Notes: generated by a model from the sequence alone, not told the origin. Shown: positions 1 to 13,265, numbered from the stretch's first letter. The stretch is 64,000 nt of DNA from Archegozetes longisetosus (GCA_018873245.2 JAEMBT020000009.1:16859794-16923793), one strand, 5' to 3'. A program made the numbers and translations.

Positions 1-74
1 AACTAAAGCCAAATGAAAACTTCGTAGCTATCTATCAATTTAAATAAAAGCCATTGTTATCAAGTAAGACATAC

Positions 75-1718
75 CTAAGTAAAGCTCTGGAATGTGTTCC
101 ACAATTGAACATTTGGGATCCATAACTATGTGATTCTTTTCGGCCAGTTGTCGACATATGAGAGAGACAGTCATCCGTTCGTCAGCTAATAAACTTTTGG
201 CACTATTGTCAGCCGTGAACACTTTGACGAACAACTAGATAAACACGATTGAATAAAGATATATATAAAACAGGATCTGATGGGAAAATATTTAAAATAC
301 AATTTCAAATGATAGACTAGTTTATGATCTGTGTTATCGCGATGCATTAATGTTTTGTATAATACAACTTGTATTACACACTGGCAGTGCTAAAAGTCCT
401 AAAACGCTAAGAACCCGAACGCAGATAACCACAAGAAGTAGTACTAAAATTAGTTAATAATCAACCGATTGACTATCGGAGCTAAAGGCAAAGTGTTTGG
501 TGGTAGAAGAAGAGTAGTATTTTGATAAGAAGTTGCTAAATCTAATATATTGGTACCTTCTTTATGCTGGCCTCTCGCATTTTCTCGAGGGCTATTTTTA
601 TTTTCTCAGCTTTCATACGGACTGCTGTTTGATCCTGAGAGAAAATAGACAAAGTAGGAAAATAAGACAAAGTCAGGAAATAAGGCAAAGAGTAAAAAAC
701 AGTTACAGTAAAGCAAGTTATAAAAAAAGACTAAGAATCAGTCACTGAAAACATTTTAGTTTCAACACATTCACATAGATACACACTATACACATGCTAT
801 TCTACATTCAATACAATGTGATATAGATGTGAGCAAAGAAGCATGCTAAATTGTTAACGCAATAAAGCCTAGGCGATGGTTATCGCTTCGATTGCCAGCC
901 GACACAAACCATACTTTAATTAGGGCTATGAATTTCTGGTCTCGCCTTAACCATCAGTCCGTTGCTTCACTGAAGAAAGTCTAATATTGTTTGCGAGTCT
1001 AGCTCAAAAGGAAAGTATAACATTGCAGGTTTAATACTATTTGGTAGAGCTTTCAAGACATTTTAGGCTTAATTCTATAGAAGTGTTGGTTTTTATGGCG
1101 AATGACACAATTCTTAGCCCTAATAGTCAATTAAATAAATTTCTAAACACTAGTTAGCTTTAGGTTTTCGTATCATTATTTCATGTTTTATTACCTGAAC
1201 GTCTTTCGCTTGGGTTGTATTACTTTTAGATAATATCTGACTAGAGTTTGAAATACTGGCACCACCTGATGATGAAGATTGTTCTGAGGATAGCATAGAA
1301 AGTGAGTCTGAATAGGCTGAATCATTATCCGGAGAGTCAGTTCGTGCGCCATTTGTGTATTGCATCTGCAATCGGATCACACGTTCAATAACAATAACAT
1401 TAATAAACATGTCTTTTATTTAATTATCTAATTTTCTACTCTACTAAAGGTAGCTCTTATATACCTCAGCACTACTTCCACCACCAGAACCAGATCGACG
1501 ATGAGATCGATTAGTATATGAGGGATCAGTCATTGTTTCTCCATTAATTGAATTATCATTAGGCGTTAGCGTTAGATCACTAGTTGTGGTCGTAGGTTTG
1601 TCTTCCCTATCTTTAGAGACACCGTTAGTAACTTGACTTTTAGCTAAATCGTGATCTATTTGTGTTCCTAGTGCGCAAAGTTGACCGAGAATTGCGTCCA
1701 ATTCACTCTCTGGACTCG
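75..1718 (-). CDS. pico: MRL-family adaptor (pico/lamellipodin/RIAM-like), partial, three exons
   Basis: Three minus-strand exons are visible: 1465-1718, 1195-1365 and 75-234. Each has good splice sites (donors GTATAT, GTAATA, GTATGT; acceptors CTATAG, TTGCAG, ATCTAG), and the first two join in phase 0. The first encodes an acidic stretch with ESELDAILGQL, as in the N-terminus of MIG-10/RIAM/lamellipodin proteins. The second carries RTDSPDNDSAYSDSLSMLSS, a motif I recognise from pico. The third starts the Ras-association domain (FVKVFTADNSAKSLLADERM, then VEHIPELYL). In the family, RA-PH proteins link Ras/Rap GTPases to Ena/VASP and actin at the membrane. The rest of RA, the PH domain and the proline-rich tail lie beyond the left edge. 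The start codon exon is not identified; it should lie upstream of 1718. Orthology is firm at family level; the symbol assumes the arthropod name. Confidence 0.8.
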
Positions 1719-3087
1719 CTATAGAGCAGAACAATCAGATTAGAAGTAAGATCAAAATGACACAATAGTGTAAATAAACTGTTCTGGGATTAAAAGATTA
1801 TTAGGATTATTAGGAGAGAAAGAAAAATATAATTACGCTATAGATGCTAATCAAGCTAGTAATTGATTTTTTAGTAAAAATATAATTACTTTCGAGATTG
1901 GCCAGAGAATAATGCACTGAATCCAACATTTCTTATGATTATTTAACCAACCTTTAGGACAAAACAAAACAATTTATTTAAATTAGTATATATTTACATA
2001 ACTAGAAATAAGTAACTTAAGTCATATAAGTTAGACTCCAGTCATAGTAGACTAAGAGCCTTCTGATTAGTTTCAGAACAATTCATTCCCAAAATTAACT
2101 CATTCTATAGCATTGCAAACATATATCGATCGTTATAATAAATATTGCGAACAGTATAACACTGACTACTGGTTGAGAAGAGATATTGGATTTGATAGTA
2201 AACGGCGCATCTCTTTTATGTTAAAATTTGGTAAATTATTTGTTTTTCAGGTCAGTCACCCGAAAGTCAAGTAAATAAAAGTGTTTAGAAGCTAACTTTT
2301 ACAACAATACTTTTTAATCGACCGTATTTTACATTCAAGTATCTAAAACTGTTTGACAAACCACATTGAGTTGCAGGCAGCAGAAACAAATCCAATATTT
2401 TCCCCTACATATCTAAATATAAATTCTTTCAAATACAACGATAAGAGTGAACGTACACCGTCTGACTTCTAATATGGAAAGACCAGGTTGTGGTCAGAAT
2501 AGCTAAGTACAAGTTTTCTGACTCTCTTCTACAGAAATTGATAAGAAAAGAAATATTTCAAATGTACGAGTCTTTCAGCTATACCTGATTACAACTTTAG
2601 GCCTCACACACTGTCTGAAAAAATACATCTAAAATCTGGTTTTCATACATACCAATTAAAGAATATGAGAGAATATGAGAGATAACTACTAGTCTTCTTG
2701 ATTGAAAGGGTGAGTCAATAACTAAAAGTCATTAAATCAGTTTTGAGAGTAAGACTCACAAAATCGGGCGAATCCTCAACATGAGAAGACTTACACCAAA
2801 CGTGTGTGAAGAAGTGACTTATAAGCATATATTACTTATAAGAAGTGTGGTATATAAGCAACAAAAGGTACTTATTATTGGGAGCGATCGTGTTTTGTTA
2901 TGCATCTTTACTTAAACCGTTTCCTTAACGCTTATGATATATAAGACGTATAAAACTTATAAAACACTACAGCCGTTATGTAACTCAATAGTATTGTAAA
3001 GATATGTTAGCAAACTTCAACAAACAACTCCACCCACCATTTATACTTTCAAATTATATATAACAGTACTGAAATACGTTGAAAATG

Positions 3088-3165
3088 TATTTCTACTGGA
3101 TACACCAAAATATATATTTCTACTGGATACACCAAAATATATATTTCTACTGGATACATCAAACC
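3088..3165. repeat. 27-bp tandem repeat, about 2.9 copies
   Basis: The unit TATTTCTACTGGATACACC plus an AT-rich tail recurs with a 27-base period, starting at 3088, 3115 and 3142. The copies are nearly identical. Confidence 0.85.
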
Positions 3166-6100
3166 AAATGTCAAACAGACAAATATTTTCGATAAAAAGC
3201 AACAAAATTAGTTTAAATGTTTACCACAAATATGAGAAATCAAACTAGAAAGTTGCATTTTAGCTAAATGAAATTACTGTGAAAACAAGATTTCAGAAAT
3301 GTTTATCATTCGTATTGATTATGTAGTTTTGTTCGTCAGTATCACTAATGAATAGCAAACAAATGATAGCTGTATTTTAATGAATTATTATTATTAAATT
3401 GTATAATATGATAGATGGGCGATACTGAAAATATCAACACTAAATTGTATTAATTATAAATTGAATATATTTGCGGATTGGTACTATGTTTAGTAAGTTT
3501 AAACTCATATTCGTTTGTTTGTTAGAATTAATGAGTTTTCAGGACTCTTATAAGTCAAATAAGTTTTATAGGACTTTATAAGAGTGTTATTAAGGAAAAA
3601 AAAGTTACAGATCTAGTTTACAAAAGCCTTTAAATTAAGTTATTATGTCCATCTTTAGGCATAAGAACACAGATGGAAATAAATTAGCAATAATTGAAAC
3701 TATAATCATAATAATCTAATTGACGTTATACGTTTGATGAGTACTTGTGTTAAAAGGTTTATAGGTTTGCCGAATAGCACTTTCAGTACTAAATACCCGA
3801 TAAACAAATACTATTTCTATTATGTAATACTTGTCCTAATCATAAGAAACTGCTTTTTATGTTGTTATAATTATCTACACCTACTTTAGTCCCATATACT
3901 GATCAATTGAATTGAATTATACTGATGTTAAGTCATGCGCATGATTGACATACTTTTGAAGGTATAAATTGAATTTTTAGCTTATATTAAATTGGAATAC
4001 AGTTGAATCTGTTTATAATCAGGTATAGTGAGGCATAATCAACATACAGCTCTAATGAACACTATTTAAACATTATTTGGTCCATAGACTCTCAATACTA
4101 CATCCGATATAATGAACCCCCGTTATAATAAACGGATATCTAGTGCATTAATGTGTTGACTATAAAGAGAAGCTACTGTAGCATGATAACTGAATTATAG
4201 ACTAATAAAAAAGTTTATTCTTTAGAATTATGTAGAAGTAGTAAAGCATAATAACTATATTTATAATATCTAATTACATGGAAATGGCTAAATAGTAGAC
4301 CTAATTAAGTATATTTTCAACAGAATACTCGACATAACTTTCTATTAACGACTAATTGATATTAATTTGACTTATGATCAACATTTGATAATTACACGGA
4401 AAACAAACAAAACACATATTGAAAGCATAAATTAATAAATGATTGGTTAATATTTATCGTGACTACGCTTTTAAATCAATACTAATATCCAATTGATTAT
4501 ACGTCTGCATGGATAGCATAAACACTTGATATTTAACTACAGCTAAATCTCAATTCAATACTCATATCATAAGTGAGATGAATGCTTGAAGAGGCCTGTA
4601 GACCTTCGATTTGTTATTACTGATCATGTGTACAGTTTGTGTAATCGCATTTTAATTAGCCTACAGGAAATCATTCCATCAAAATACTAATATGAAAAAC
4701 TTTCCAGATTCCTTTCTCTTTCGCTCGTTTCAACACATTTTCTGTCTTTGTTTGCTCCCAAATTATAAATATTAATAACCAAACAATGTTTGATTAACAG
4801 ACCCAAAGTCTGATAGGAGACACAATTTAAGTTTTCGCCTCAATCAAGATTACAGATATTTATGGAGGTCAGGGGCGACAGTCAACAAATACATAGTCTC
4901 CATACCAGTATAGGAGTCGAAAATGATTAACTATAATAAATCATAGCAGTTCTGCTCATAGAGCTGTTTTCGGTTTTAATCAACTAAATTAAGGCTCTGA
5001 GCTCTGAGTGGTTTTGTGTTAGTAAAACAACTGCTTTGGAAACTAGAATGCTGATTGAAATCAATTTTGATGCTTTTATTGGGTCTCACATAATACATTT
5101 TCAGGGCATATCTTGTGCTCAAATTCATACTAAATCAGTTCTAATTTTATTCATTTACTTTAACCAAATCGAAGCTAATTACTAGTTTTACACTAAACTA
5201 ACATAAATCATGTGCGTAAAACCGTAAAAAAGTTCTCACAAATAGTAAAAAATTCTCACAGATTAAGTAACTATTAATAGAAAATTGAGCTGAATATATA
5301 TGAAAACTTAGTGAACAATAGTAAACGTAAGAAGTGAACATTTAAAGGTTGATTGGTAAGATTAGTGCAATGTTTAGAGTAGTGTTATCAGTATTATCGT
5401 CAGTTCACGTCTCCTCCCTTTTAGTTGCAATAAGACTTAGACGTATAAAAAGCGTTTCAGTTGTTTCACAAATAAGTGCAATATTCGATTGGCCTCATAA
5501 GAAATGATAAATTATAAGTTAATCAAATCTGATATATTGTACAACATTGTAAAGTAATTTGAGATTAGAAGAAAAACTTGAAATCGTTTGGACTGGTGAT
5601 TAAGTAATTGTTTGAGTTGGCAATTATAGTAAATTATGGGAACAACTGAACAATGAAAGTAAAATGAGTTAACGAATCTCAAATAATAGAGGGGTTCTAA
5701 TGATGCTTAGGGTCTATAGAGGAGTAGGAGGAGATCGGAAACCACAGATGGACTAGACCTTCAAAACTAATCTCATCTCTCAGTTAATCTTCAATTGACA
5801 GAAATCATTTTTAAAATTAATGCTTTTCACAAATATACTGTTTAAACATCAATTTCAACTTAAACAAAAAGAACAGCAACATATGGCATCAAATTGTTAT
5901 CTTTTCTAAGTTAGAGGGACAACAATGAGTAAATCTTACTTTGTGAGAGTGTCTCCTTCCTAAGTCAAACTAACCTAACCTAAGCTAACCCAATCTAACA
6001 TAACCTAATCCTCATTCGACTAATTATCTCCTCAGTTCTTCACATTTTCTAGTAATTTATTAATACATGTACTTCTTTGAGACACGTGCCAATGACATTT

Positions 6101-6850
6101 GAACTAAAGGTAAACTAGTCGAACAGGTGATGCTTTCTAACATACACATGCCCAGCTCTATTTTGGTATAGAGAGGAGACCCTAAATTTTGGTTAAAGGT
6201 TCTGGAGAAAAGCTGAAAACCTGAAGGACTCCTTCATGTGAAAGAACCCCTTAGACCCTTCACGTGAAAGAAGGGCTGCTCGAACTAAACTTTGTCAGAT
6301 AGAGAGCTTTCACTTGAAAGGAAGTGCATGTCTGCTATTAATGGTAACCAAATTTGAGCTGAACTCTAACTCGAGTCATAAACTCTTTTATGCAGAAAGT
6401 TATATAAAGCCTGATGACACAATGCAGATATGACTCATCCTAAAAGTTTGATCGGATGGCTGAGTATTTATGAAATGCTTAAACCAAACCCATTATTGAT
6501 TTAGTTGACTATATCGTTATATAGCATATCGAAGTCACCCAAAATCCGAATTGAATTGAAACTAACGGCAAATCGTGAAGACACGAATGAATGGATCGCA
6601 CTTTTGATATCGATCTGATTAGTTAATTATTTAAATTGAGACTAAACTGTTTAAGGCTAATCAATATTAATAACTTAGTTTAGGTGCCATCTCATGAATA
6701 CGTAAATTATGATATGAATACTAATTTGTTTGAAACTTTTTTAAGCCTTTAAACCATTTTCAAAGACATGATTTATAACTAATTAATATTTAAAGCATAG
6801 CTTTCTTTGAAACTATTTTAAAAACAAAAGACGTTTTATGAAAGAGAAAA

Positions 6851-6899
6851 AAGTTAGCAAAAGTTAGCAAAGTTAGCAAAAGTTACCAAAGTTACCAAA
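6851..6899. repeat. Short tandem repeat AGTTAGCAAA / AGTTACCAAA
   Basis: Five copies of a 9-10 base unit follow each other; the last two carry G to C. Confidence 0.85.
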
Positions 6900-7248
6900 A
6901 AACGCCACCAAAAAGTATCGAAAAGGAAGTCATTTATTTAGAGAGCAATGCGAGAAACGTCAGTTAAACTCATGAAACTCGAATCTTTACCTCAAAATAG
7001 AGATTGAGTGTAAAGAAAGCCAGTTGATTGTAGTGAATAGCCATCTGCACGTGTCAGACAGAAAGCTTTTCATAAAGTGCACGAGTCAGACACACGTCTC
7101 TATAACTATCAAACATAGCAAGAGCTTATCCAACCGTTTCAACTGGTACTACAATCAACCAAATCCTATGCACTTCATGACTTATACCGATATATACTTC
7201 TTGTAACTGTTCTTCACTGGTTAACAGTATCAGTAATGAAGAAAGAGA

Positions 7249-7294
7249 TGGGAGGGAGGGGGCGAAGAGTGGCAAAGAGGGGGAGGGGAGGGAG
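7249..7294 (+). other. G-rich purine tract, possible G-quadruplex
   Basis: The plus strand carries several runs of three to five G (GGGAGGGAGGGGG, then GGGGGAGGGGAGGGAG) in an otherwise AT-rich region. The run pattern permits quadruplex folding; no function is implied by the sequence alone. Confidence 0.55.
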
Positions 7295-8236
7295 AGAGTA
7301 TACGAGAATCCCGAGTCAGCCTCACATGCAATAAATACGTCTCGTGGCAGTGATGCCAGTCTCGGCAGATGTATATATTTGTATGTATTTGATTGACGCC
7401 TAACACCTGGTGCTGATCTTACACCAAAACCACACTTTCACCACTCGAACAGAGGCAGCAACTAAGACAAACCCGTGTTTAGCATTCAAATCAACTGAGT
7501 ATTAGTCCTCAGACTACTACCTATTCTGCCATACTAGACGTGACCATTAAGTTGAAAGTTTACGCTTCAATAAAGTCTTTATACATCTGTTGTTTAGTGT
7601 TTTGTTTGCCAATCATATAATTTAATCAATGGCTTTAAGTATTATTAGTTGAATATTAGGTCTTATATTAGATTTTGCGACTATGATAGTGATGATAATA
7701 ATAATAATGATAATAATTTATGTGAATAAGTATAAAATTGTTGGAATATAAAACATATGAAAGGCGGACATAACGTCAGCAAATAAGGCAAAGATTGATG
7801 TTTGAAAAAGCAAAAAACCGTAGGAAATAAGATCGCATTCATACAGAAAGGAGTGATTTGTTCACACAGATTCATGTTTTATAGATTTAAGCCATTCATT
7901 ATGGAATCAATTCATACAATTATCTCTTTTATACAACACTTGTGGCACAAGTTGTCTATTATTTAAATGTCAAATCAAAAGTAGGGCCAATGGTGAACAA
8001 AATTATTTAGCTCTAATCGCAAATGGTTTAGTAATCGTTATCGTAAAAGGAAAGCACATCAACAAAACATATGAATATCTCAGTCATTACATCCTTTTTT
8101 CATACTATTTAGAAATATGTTATACTTTTTGTATTTTGTTTTGCCTAAAAACATATATTTATAACTATATTCTGTCGACAAGTCTACTCTCTATTGAAGT
8201 TAAGCTCTTAGTAAATAATAAATAAGTTAGAAGTAA

Positions 8237-8237
<1 letters not shown>

Positions 8238-8267
<30 letters not shown>
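8238..8267. repeat. (TAA)10 microsatellite
   Basis: Ten uninterrupted TAA units. Confidence 0.95.
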
Positions 8268-8268
<1 letters not shown>

Positions 8269-8976
8269 GTAGATAAAAGAATAAGTATTTCTACTGATAA
8301 TCTGTTTAGTAAATTTATTTAATACGATAATAAACTAACATATTTCTCAACTGTAACTTATTTTAACTGACCATTTGTTAGTATAAATAATAGGTCTGTT
8401 TTAGCTAAACGTTTTGTCAATTATTTATAGTAAAAACACATTTTGTTCCAAACAGTTGTCAATGTTTTATACGACCGATAGAGAAAACTTTTACATATGT
8501 CACTAAAACATGATTTCAAGTACGAAACTAATACTGTTAATGAATAGCTTCTAGTCCTATGACTCATCCCATCATTGAAACCATACTTTAGGACATAAGA
8601 GCCTTTTAAAAGCTGGAGTTTTCACAATAAAATCAAAGTTAAATAACATTATAAGACTTACTATTGATTATAATGACAAACTTGTGCTAATAAATAAATA
8701 TCAGTTCAAACTCATAATAAACACATATTGTTTGTAGACAATATTTTAGACAGAAGTGATAAGTTTTTCATTTTCACTCATATTTACTATAAGATAATAT
8801 AGTCATTGCTCTTTAACTCAACTCTAGTCAACTTCAATTCAATGGCTTGAGATATGACAACACACAACACAACGCACTGCACTATCACTCACTCATTCAA
8901 TGCTATGAGAAAAATGTCAGACAGTTCACTCTATAGCTATAGCTGTTTGTTGTGCGCAAACTCTAGTTTGTAATAT

Positions 8977-9050
8977 TAGCATAAACTACGTCTGTGATAT
9001 GCATATAAATTACGTCTGAGATATTAGGATTAACTACGTCTGTATAACTT
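8977..9050. repeat. About 31-bp tandem repeat with TACGTCTG core
   Basis: Three imperfect copies of a unit containing AA(C/T)TACGTCTG followed by an AT-rich spacer. Confidence 0.7.
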
Positions 9051-9663
9051 ACTAGAAAAAGTTTTCACACTTTTTATTTTTAGTTTTAGATCACTTTTTA
9101 TCATATCAAATGTTTGAATTCTTAAGTATTGGATTATTTACTATTTATTTTGTTTTTCATTTTTTATTTATCAAGTATTAGTTAAATAAATATTTAATTA
9201 GTTTAGTAATCCATTAAAAGCTTTTATCAGTATATGAGTGAATGCAATTGACTCACTCATAAGTTTGAATTAAGGTGTTTTGCGCGACATCTATTTATGC
9301 CAAAATAAATAGATCTAAGCATGAGTTTCGTTCACTAGTTTTCAATTATTTAGAAAAACTTTTTCGATGCAGAGTAGAGAATATAAGAGGGGACACTCTG
9401 TAGTAACATTAGGTATGAATAAAAGCAGTGACATCTAATCATAAGAGTAATAGTCTATATTTGACGATGAAGTGCGAGTTTATTTAGTTAGTAATGTTTG
9501 TTGGACAATGGTCAAGTGAGTAAGTATGTTAAATAATAAAGTTTACATTAGATGGTCAGTTCGAATCTTGGTTATCACGTCATATTTTTGCTCTATTTTA
9601 AACAAAACGTCATTTTGCAAAAGTTCATTTTTAACAAATGCGCATTTATGCTATGTTTCTCCT

Positions 9664-9676
9664 GGTATATAAAAGG
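9664..9676 (+). promoter_or_regulatory. TATA-box-like site upstream of PNPT1 copy A
   Basis: TATATAAAAGG at about 9666 is followed by a pyrimidine-rich stretch suited to a start site 25-35 bases downstream. This flank is not shared with copy B: homology to the upstream of B stops near 9365 and resumes only inside exon 1 (about 9830). Copy A may therefore have acquired a foreign promoter. Confidence 0.35.
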
Positions 9677-9827
9677 TGGTGCATTTACAACTCATCCTCT
9701 TCATACTCGTTCTCTTCATAGAAGTGTTCTCTCTTTGCCTCAGCCAAACTTTTTCCTGTCTTTTCTTCATTCAGTTTAAAGTAAGGTGAAACGGCTTTTC
9801 CTATTTCGTCAATTCCTGTGAAGATAT

Positions 9828-11443
9828 GAGTCTTTGGGATCGAGTCTACCGGTCATAACAGTACTGACAATATCGATTCAGAACGGGTTAGATAACTCTA
9901 CAATACGAACATGTCATTCAAGTCGAATAGAAGAGACTAAGCGTACAATTAGTAATAGGTATGAAACCACTCAATCATTTAAGTCATTCAAAATTCTAAA
10001 TTTAACTTTTAAAGCCGAACACTTCGAATACCTTCCGATCTATTGTCTCAAATGGCCAACGGCTGTACTGTTGTCTAATCGGTTGATACAAACGAGATGG
10101 TTGTCTCTGTCTCAAAAACTAAACCAAACTCTTCCTCGAATTCTTTCGCTCCCTTAACAGTTGACTACAAACAGAAGTATTCAGTCGCGGGCCGCATTCC
10201 TATCAATTATTTGCGACGAGAATTTGGAACGACTGAGAAGGAGATACTGACCTCCCGATTGGTAGATCGTTCGGTACGGCCTCTGTTCCCAAAGGGATAT
10301 AATTATGAGACACAACTAGTTAGTAACCTACTATCAGTTGACGGCAATAACGATCCCGATATCATTGCCATCAATAGTGCTTCAGCCGCACTGGCTCCCT
10401 CAGATATACCATGGAATGGACCAATTGGTGCAGTTCGAGTGGCTGTCATGAGTAATAATGAAGTTATAACTAGTCCTACACGAAGGGAAATGAAAGAATC
10501 GCTTATGAATATAGTGGTCAGCATTAATGATTTGGGCAATGTATTGATGCTCGAGGCATTCGCCGATAAACCCATTCTTGAACCTTGCCTACTCAAAGGC
10601 ATCAAACAAGCTGTTGAAGAATCAAAATTAATCATTAATGAGATCAAAAGGTTGCAAAGTTCAGTGGGCAAACCAAAGAGACAAATGGATAAACTAACTG
10701 TTCCCAACGAACAACATTACGATGCCATCAAAGCGTATGTTTTGTCCAATATTTTCTGAACATTGTTTTCACTTAACATTTGATTTTGAATTTCAGTCTC
10801 TGCACTACAAGAATTCACAAACTATGAGTACAAACTTCTCGCGATCAAGAACTAGAAGCCATACGTGAGGACGCTTTGGAAAATTTCACCGAAGACTCGC
10901 ATTCAACAATTTCTGATGCCTTTCATAATGTAGTGAAGAACATCTACGCAGAAGTTGTGATCGAGACTGACAAACGATGTGACGGAAGACTATTGACTGA
11001 ATTGACCTCAATTAGTTATGAGGTCGATTAATTTAAACCGCTTCGCGGCTCAGAACTTTTCCAAGGACGACAAACTCAAGTGATGTGTGCAGTTGCGTTC
11101 GATTTATTAGATTCCGTTTGGAGATCCGATCCAATATCAGTAATAATCGGTGGGATAAAAGAAAGACTATGCTTCATTACGAATTTCCTCAATACACGAC
11201 TAATGATATCGAGAGGACTGTAGTTGGCAGAAGAGAGATAGGACATGGAGCTCTTGCCGAGAATGCTATTCGACTAGACTATATTAGCTAAGCAAGAAAT
11301 ACCTATCCACGAACGATCAAAATTTTTAGGTTACGGTAGATCTCATGTGAACACCAATATCTAATTTCTTAACATCTCAATTAGATATGCATAGAGTATG
11401 TCACCCATCAGCCTTAGTACTCGAAGTTGAAAAAGAGCAGTAA
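9828..11443 (+). pseudogene. PNPT1 copy A, broken
   Basis: Homologous to copy B exon by exon. Exon 1 ends about 9958, exon 2 is 10015-10734 (720 bases, as in B, C and F), and exon 3 starts at 10797. The RNase PH-1 region is well preserved (LFPKGYNYETQ, DIPWNGPIGAVRVA). Lesions are a missing in-frame start codon in exon 1, CAA to TAA at 10076-10078 in the conserved CAVVQSGDT block, frameshifts and small deletions in exon 3, and loss of nearly the whole second RNase PH core. A short piece near 11340-11375 is in the opposite orientation relative to the gene. The last part matches the S1 region (HPSALVLEV) and ends at the normal stop context. Introns are retained, so it is a DNA-level duplicate. 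Confidence 0.9.
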
Positions 11444-11454
11444 TTTGTTTGTGT

Positions 11455-11975
11455 TGAGGCACACGAACAAATCACTGCTCTTTTTCAAAATTTAAATTTG
11501 ACTTTCTTGACTGAGTTACTTCTGGAAAGTCGAATGTGACTCGAAGTAGAGTCACGATCAAAATGCCAACTTGTATTTGTTGGCCAACTTCGAGTACTAA
11601 GGCTGATGGGTGACATACTTTATGCATATTTAATTGATGTGAACACCAATATCTAATATTAATTAACATTAAATCCACCGTAACCTAAAATTTTGATCGT
11701 TCGTGAATAGGTACTTGTTTAGAAAATCTAGTCCAGTCGAATAGCATTTTCAGCAAGAGCTCCATGTCCTACTTCTCTTCTGCCCACTCCAGTCGTCCCG
11801 GTATCGTTAGTGGTGTATTGCAGAAATTGGTAATGAAGCATAAAGTCACTTACCACACCAGTTATTACCGATACTGGATCTTATCTATAAACGGAGTCCG
11901 ACTCGAACGTAACTGTACACATGACTTGGGTTTGTCCCCTTTGGAAAAGTGCTGGTCTGTAAGACCATTTAAAAT
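11455..11975 (-). pseudogene. PNPT1 copy A', inverted 3' fragment
   Basis: The minus strand matches exon 3 of PNPT1 from the second RNase PH core ([22 protein letters not shown]) to the stop, with the same large internal deletion as copy A. It is tail-to-tail with A. The junction (about 11429-11490) is a near-perfect hairpin with arms of about 21 bases around GTGTTGAGGCACAC. Frame is lost repeatedly. It looks like an inverted duplication of the end of copy A. Confidence 0.85.
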
Positions 11976-12698
11976 AAGTAGATTTTACAACAATTGAAAC
12001 AATGTAAATGTTAGTGTCAATGAGTACACTTGCACAAAGCCATGTTTTCACGAATTAGATAAATTTTACTCAAATTTATTTTATCTGTAGCTTTTAAACT
12101 ATTTTTGAGAAGTTCTCAAATATTCACCTTATTGTAAGCATTCATTTGATCATTAAATAAAAATCTAAGTTTTATATTCCTGTTTAATTTATGGTCAGAC
12201 TTGAGTTATTTTCAGAGTAGTATTTTTTTCAAATCATTTCATTTGAAATTGTTTTTCAATCATCTATTCAAACAATAAAGTATTGTTTAACAAAACATGA
12301 AATGATTGGTTGTAATTAAATGAGAGGTCGTTTAAGTATCGGTTAACGTTCTCACACTTTAACGGTTCTGATAAATTTAAATCAATTGTTTGAAATAATT
12401 ACTCATTTCACTTTGCTTTCAATATGAGAAATCGTTTGACTATGTTTTGCATTTTCTAAAGTCGATTAACTTCATATTTGCTATTTTGACTCGAGCATAA
12501 TCGAACTGTTTGTGAATTAGATTACAACTAAATATTTCTATAGCCTTATTGAATACAATTTAAATAGAAAACTTTATAAAGTTAAAATCATTATAAACGA
12601 GTCATTTTTCACAGTAAACAATCTCTTTTAATCAGTGATACTTTAAAGACTTAAATTAAGCTGTTGTTAAATTAATTCAATAGTTTAGTAATACATTA

Positions 12699-13001
12699 GG
12701 GGACATTCTAAAACGATGTGTCCCAAAATTGTTTTGCACCCCTGTCCACCATATATCATCTTTTGTCGTTTTTCACTGACCCCCTATTCGAACGATGTCG
12801 GCACTAGTTTTGTAACCCCCTCCCTGTAAATTAGTAAAATCTCTGAAATGATCTTTTTGTTTTCCAGTAAATGACCAAAAGGCGATGTCGCTTTCTGTCT
12901 TATCCCACTGTGACCAACATTGTCGACTTTTGACGTGTTTGTTTACCTTTTTTCCACAGCCCCCTGCCTGCTGATAGGACGACACCGTTTTGAATGTATC
13001 C
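12699..13001. mobile_element. 303-bp MITE with TTA target duplication (PIF/Harbinger-like)
   Basis: Terminal inverted repeats begin GGGGACATTCTAAAACG on the left and GGATACATTCAAAACGG on the right, flanked by TTA at 12696-12698 and 13002-13004. The paralogous flank of PNPT1 copy A (about 9206-9225) reads straight through as CATTAAAAG, which is an empty site with a single TTA. A 3-bp TTA duplication is typical of PIF/Harbinger; it encodes no transposase. It lies about 265 bases upstream of the copy B start codon. Confidence 0.85.
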
Positions 13002-13265
13002 TTAAAAGTTTTATCTAAAAGTTTCTATCAGAGTATGAGTCAAAAGCATTGACTCACTCATAAGTTTAAGTTAAGGAGTTTGCGCGACATCTATTGATAT
13101 AGAAATAAATGGATCTAAGCACGAGTGTCGTTCAATTGTTTTCAATTATTTAGAAAAACTTTATTCTATCTCTAACTTGATTTAGTGCAAAATCAGATGA
13201 AACTGTTTTTGCCATTTTCTCAATTATCATCGCATCGATTGTAACACCAAATAAACTAAGAGTCA

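Larger units (their letters stand above)
1740..9180. other. Gene-poor AT-rich stretch
   Basis: No ORF here has codon structure, splice sites or a domain I recognise. It probably contains the promoter and 5' exon(s) or first intron of the pico-like gene, but I cannot locate them. It holds several simple repeats listed separately, and one TTAGG-like run of CCTAA variants near 5975-6010. Confidence 0.6.

Noticed and set aside
5975-6010. Telomeric TTAGG repeat
   Set aside because: Only a few degenerate CCTAA units in a row; similar short runs occur near 20040 and 32400. Not a telomere.
9552-9779. 75-codon ORF upstream of PNPT1 copy A
   Set aside because: No motif, overlaps the TATA-like site and leader-like sequence, and has no homologous frame in the copy B flank.
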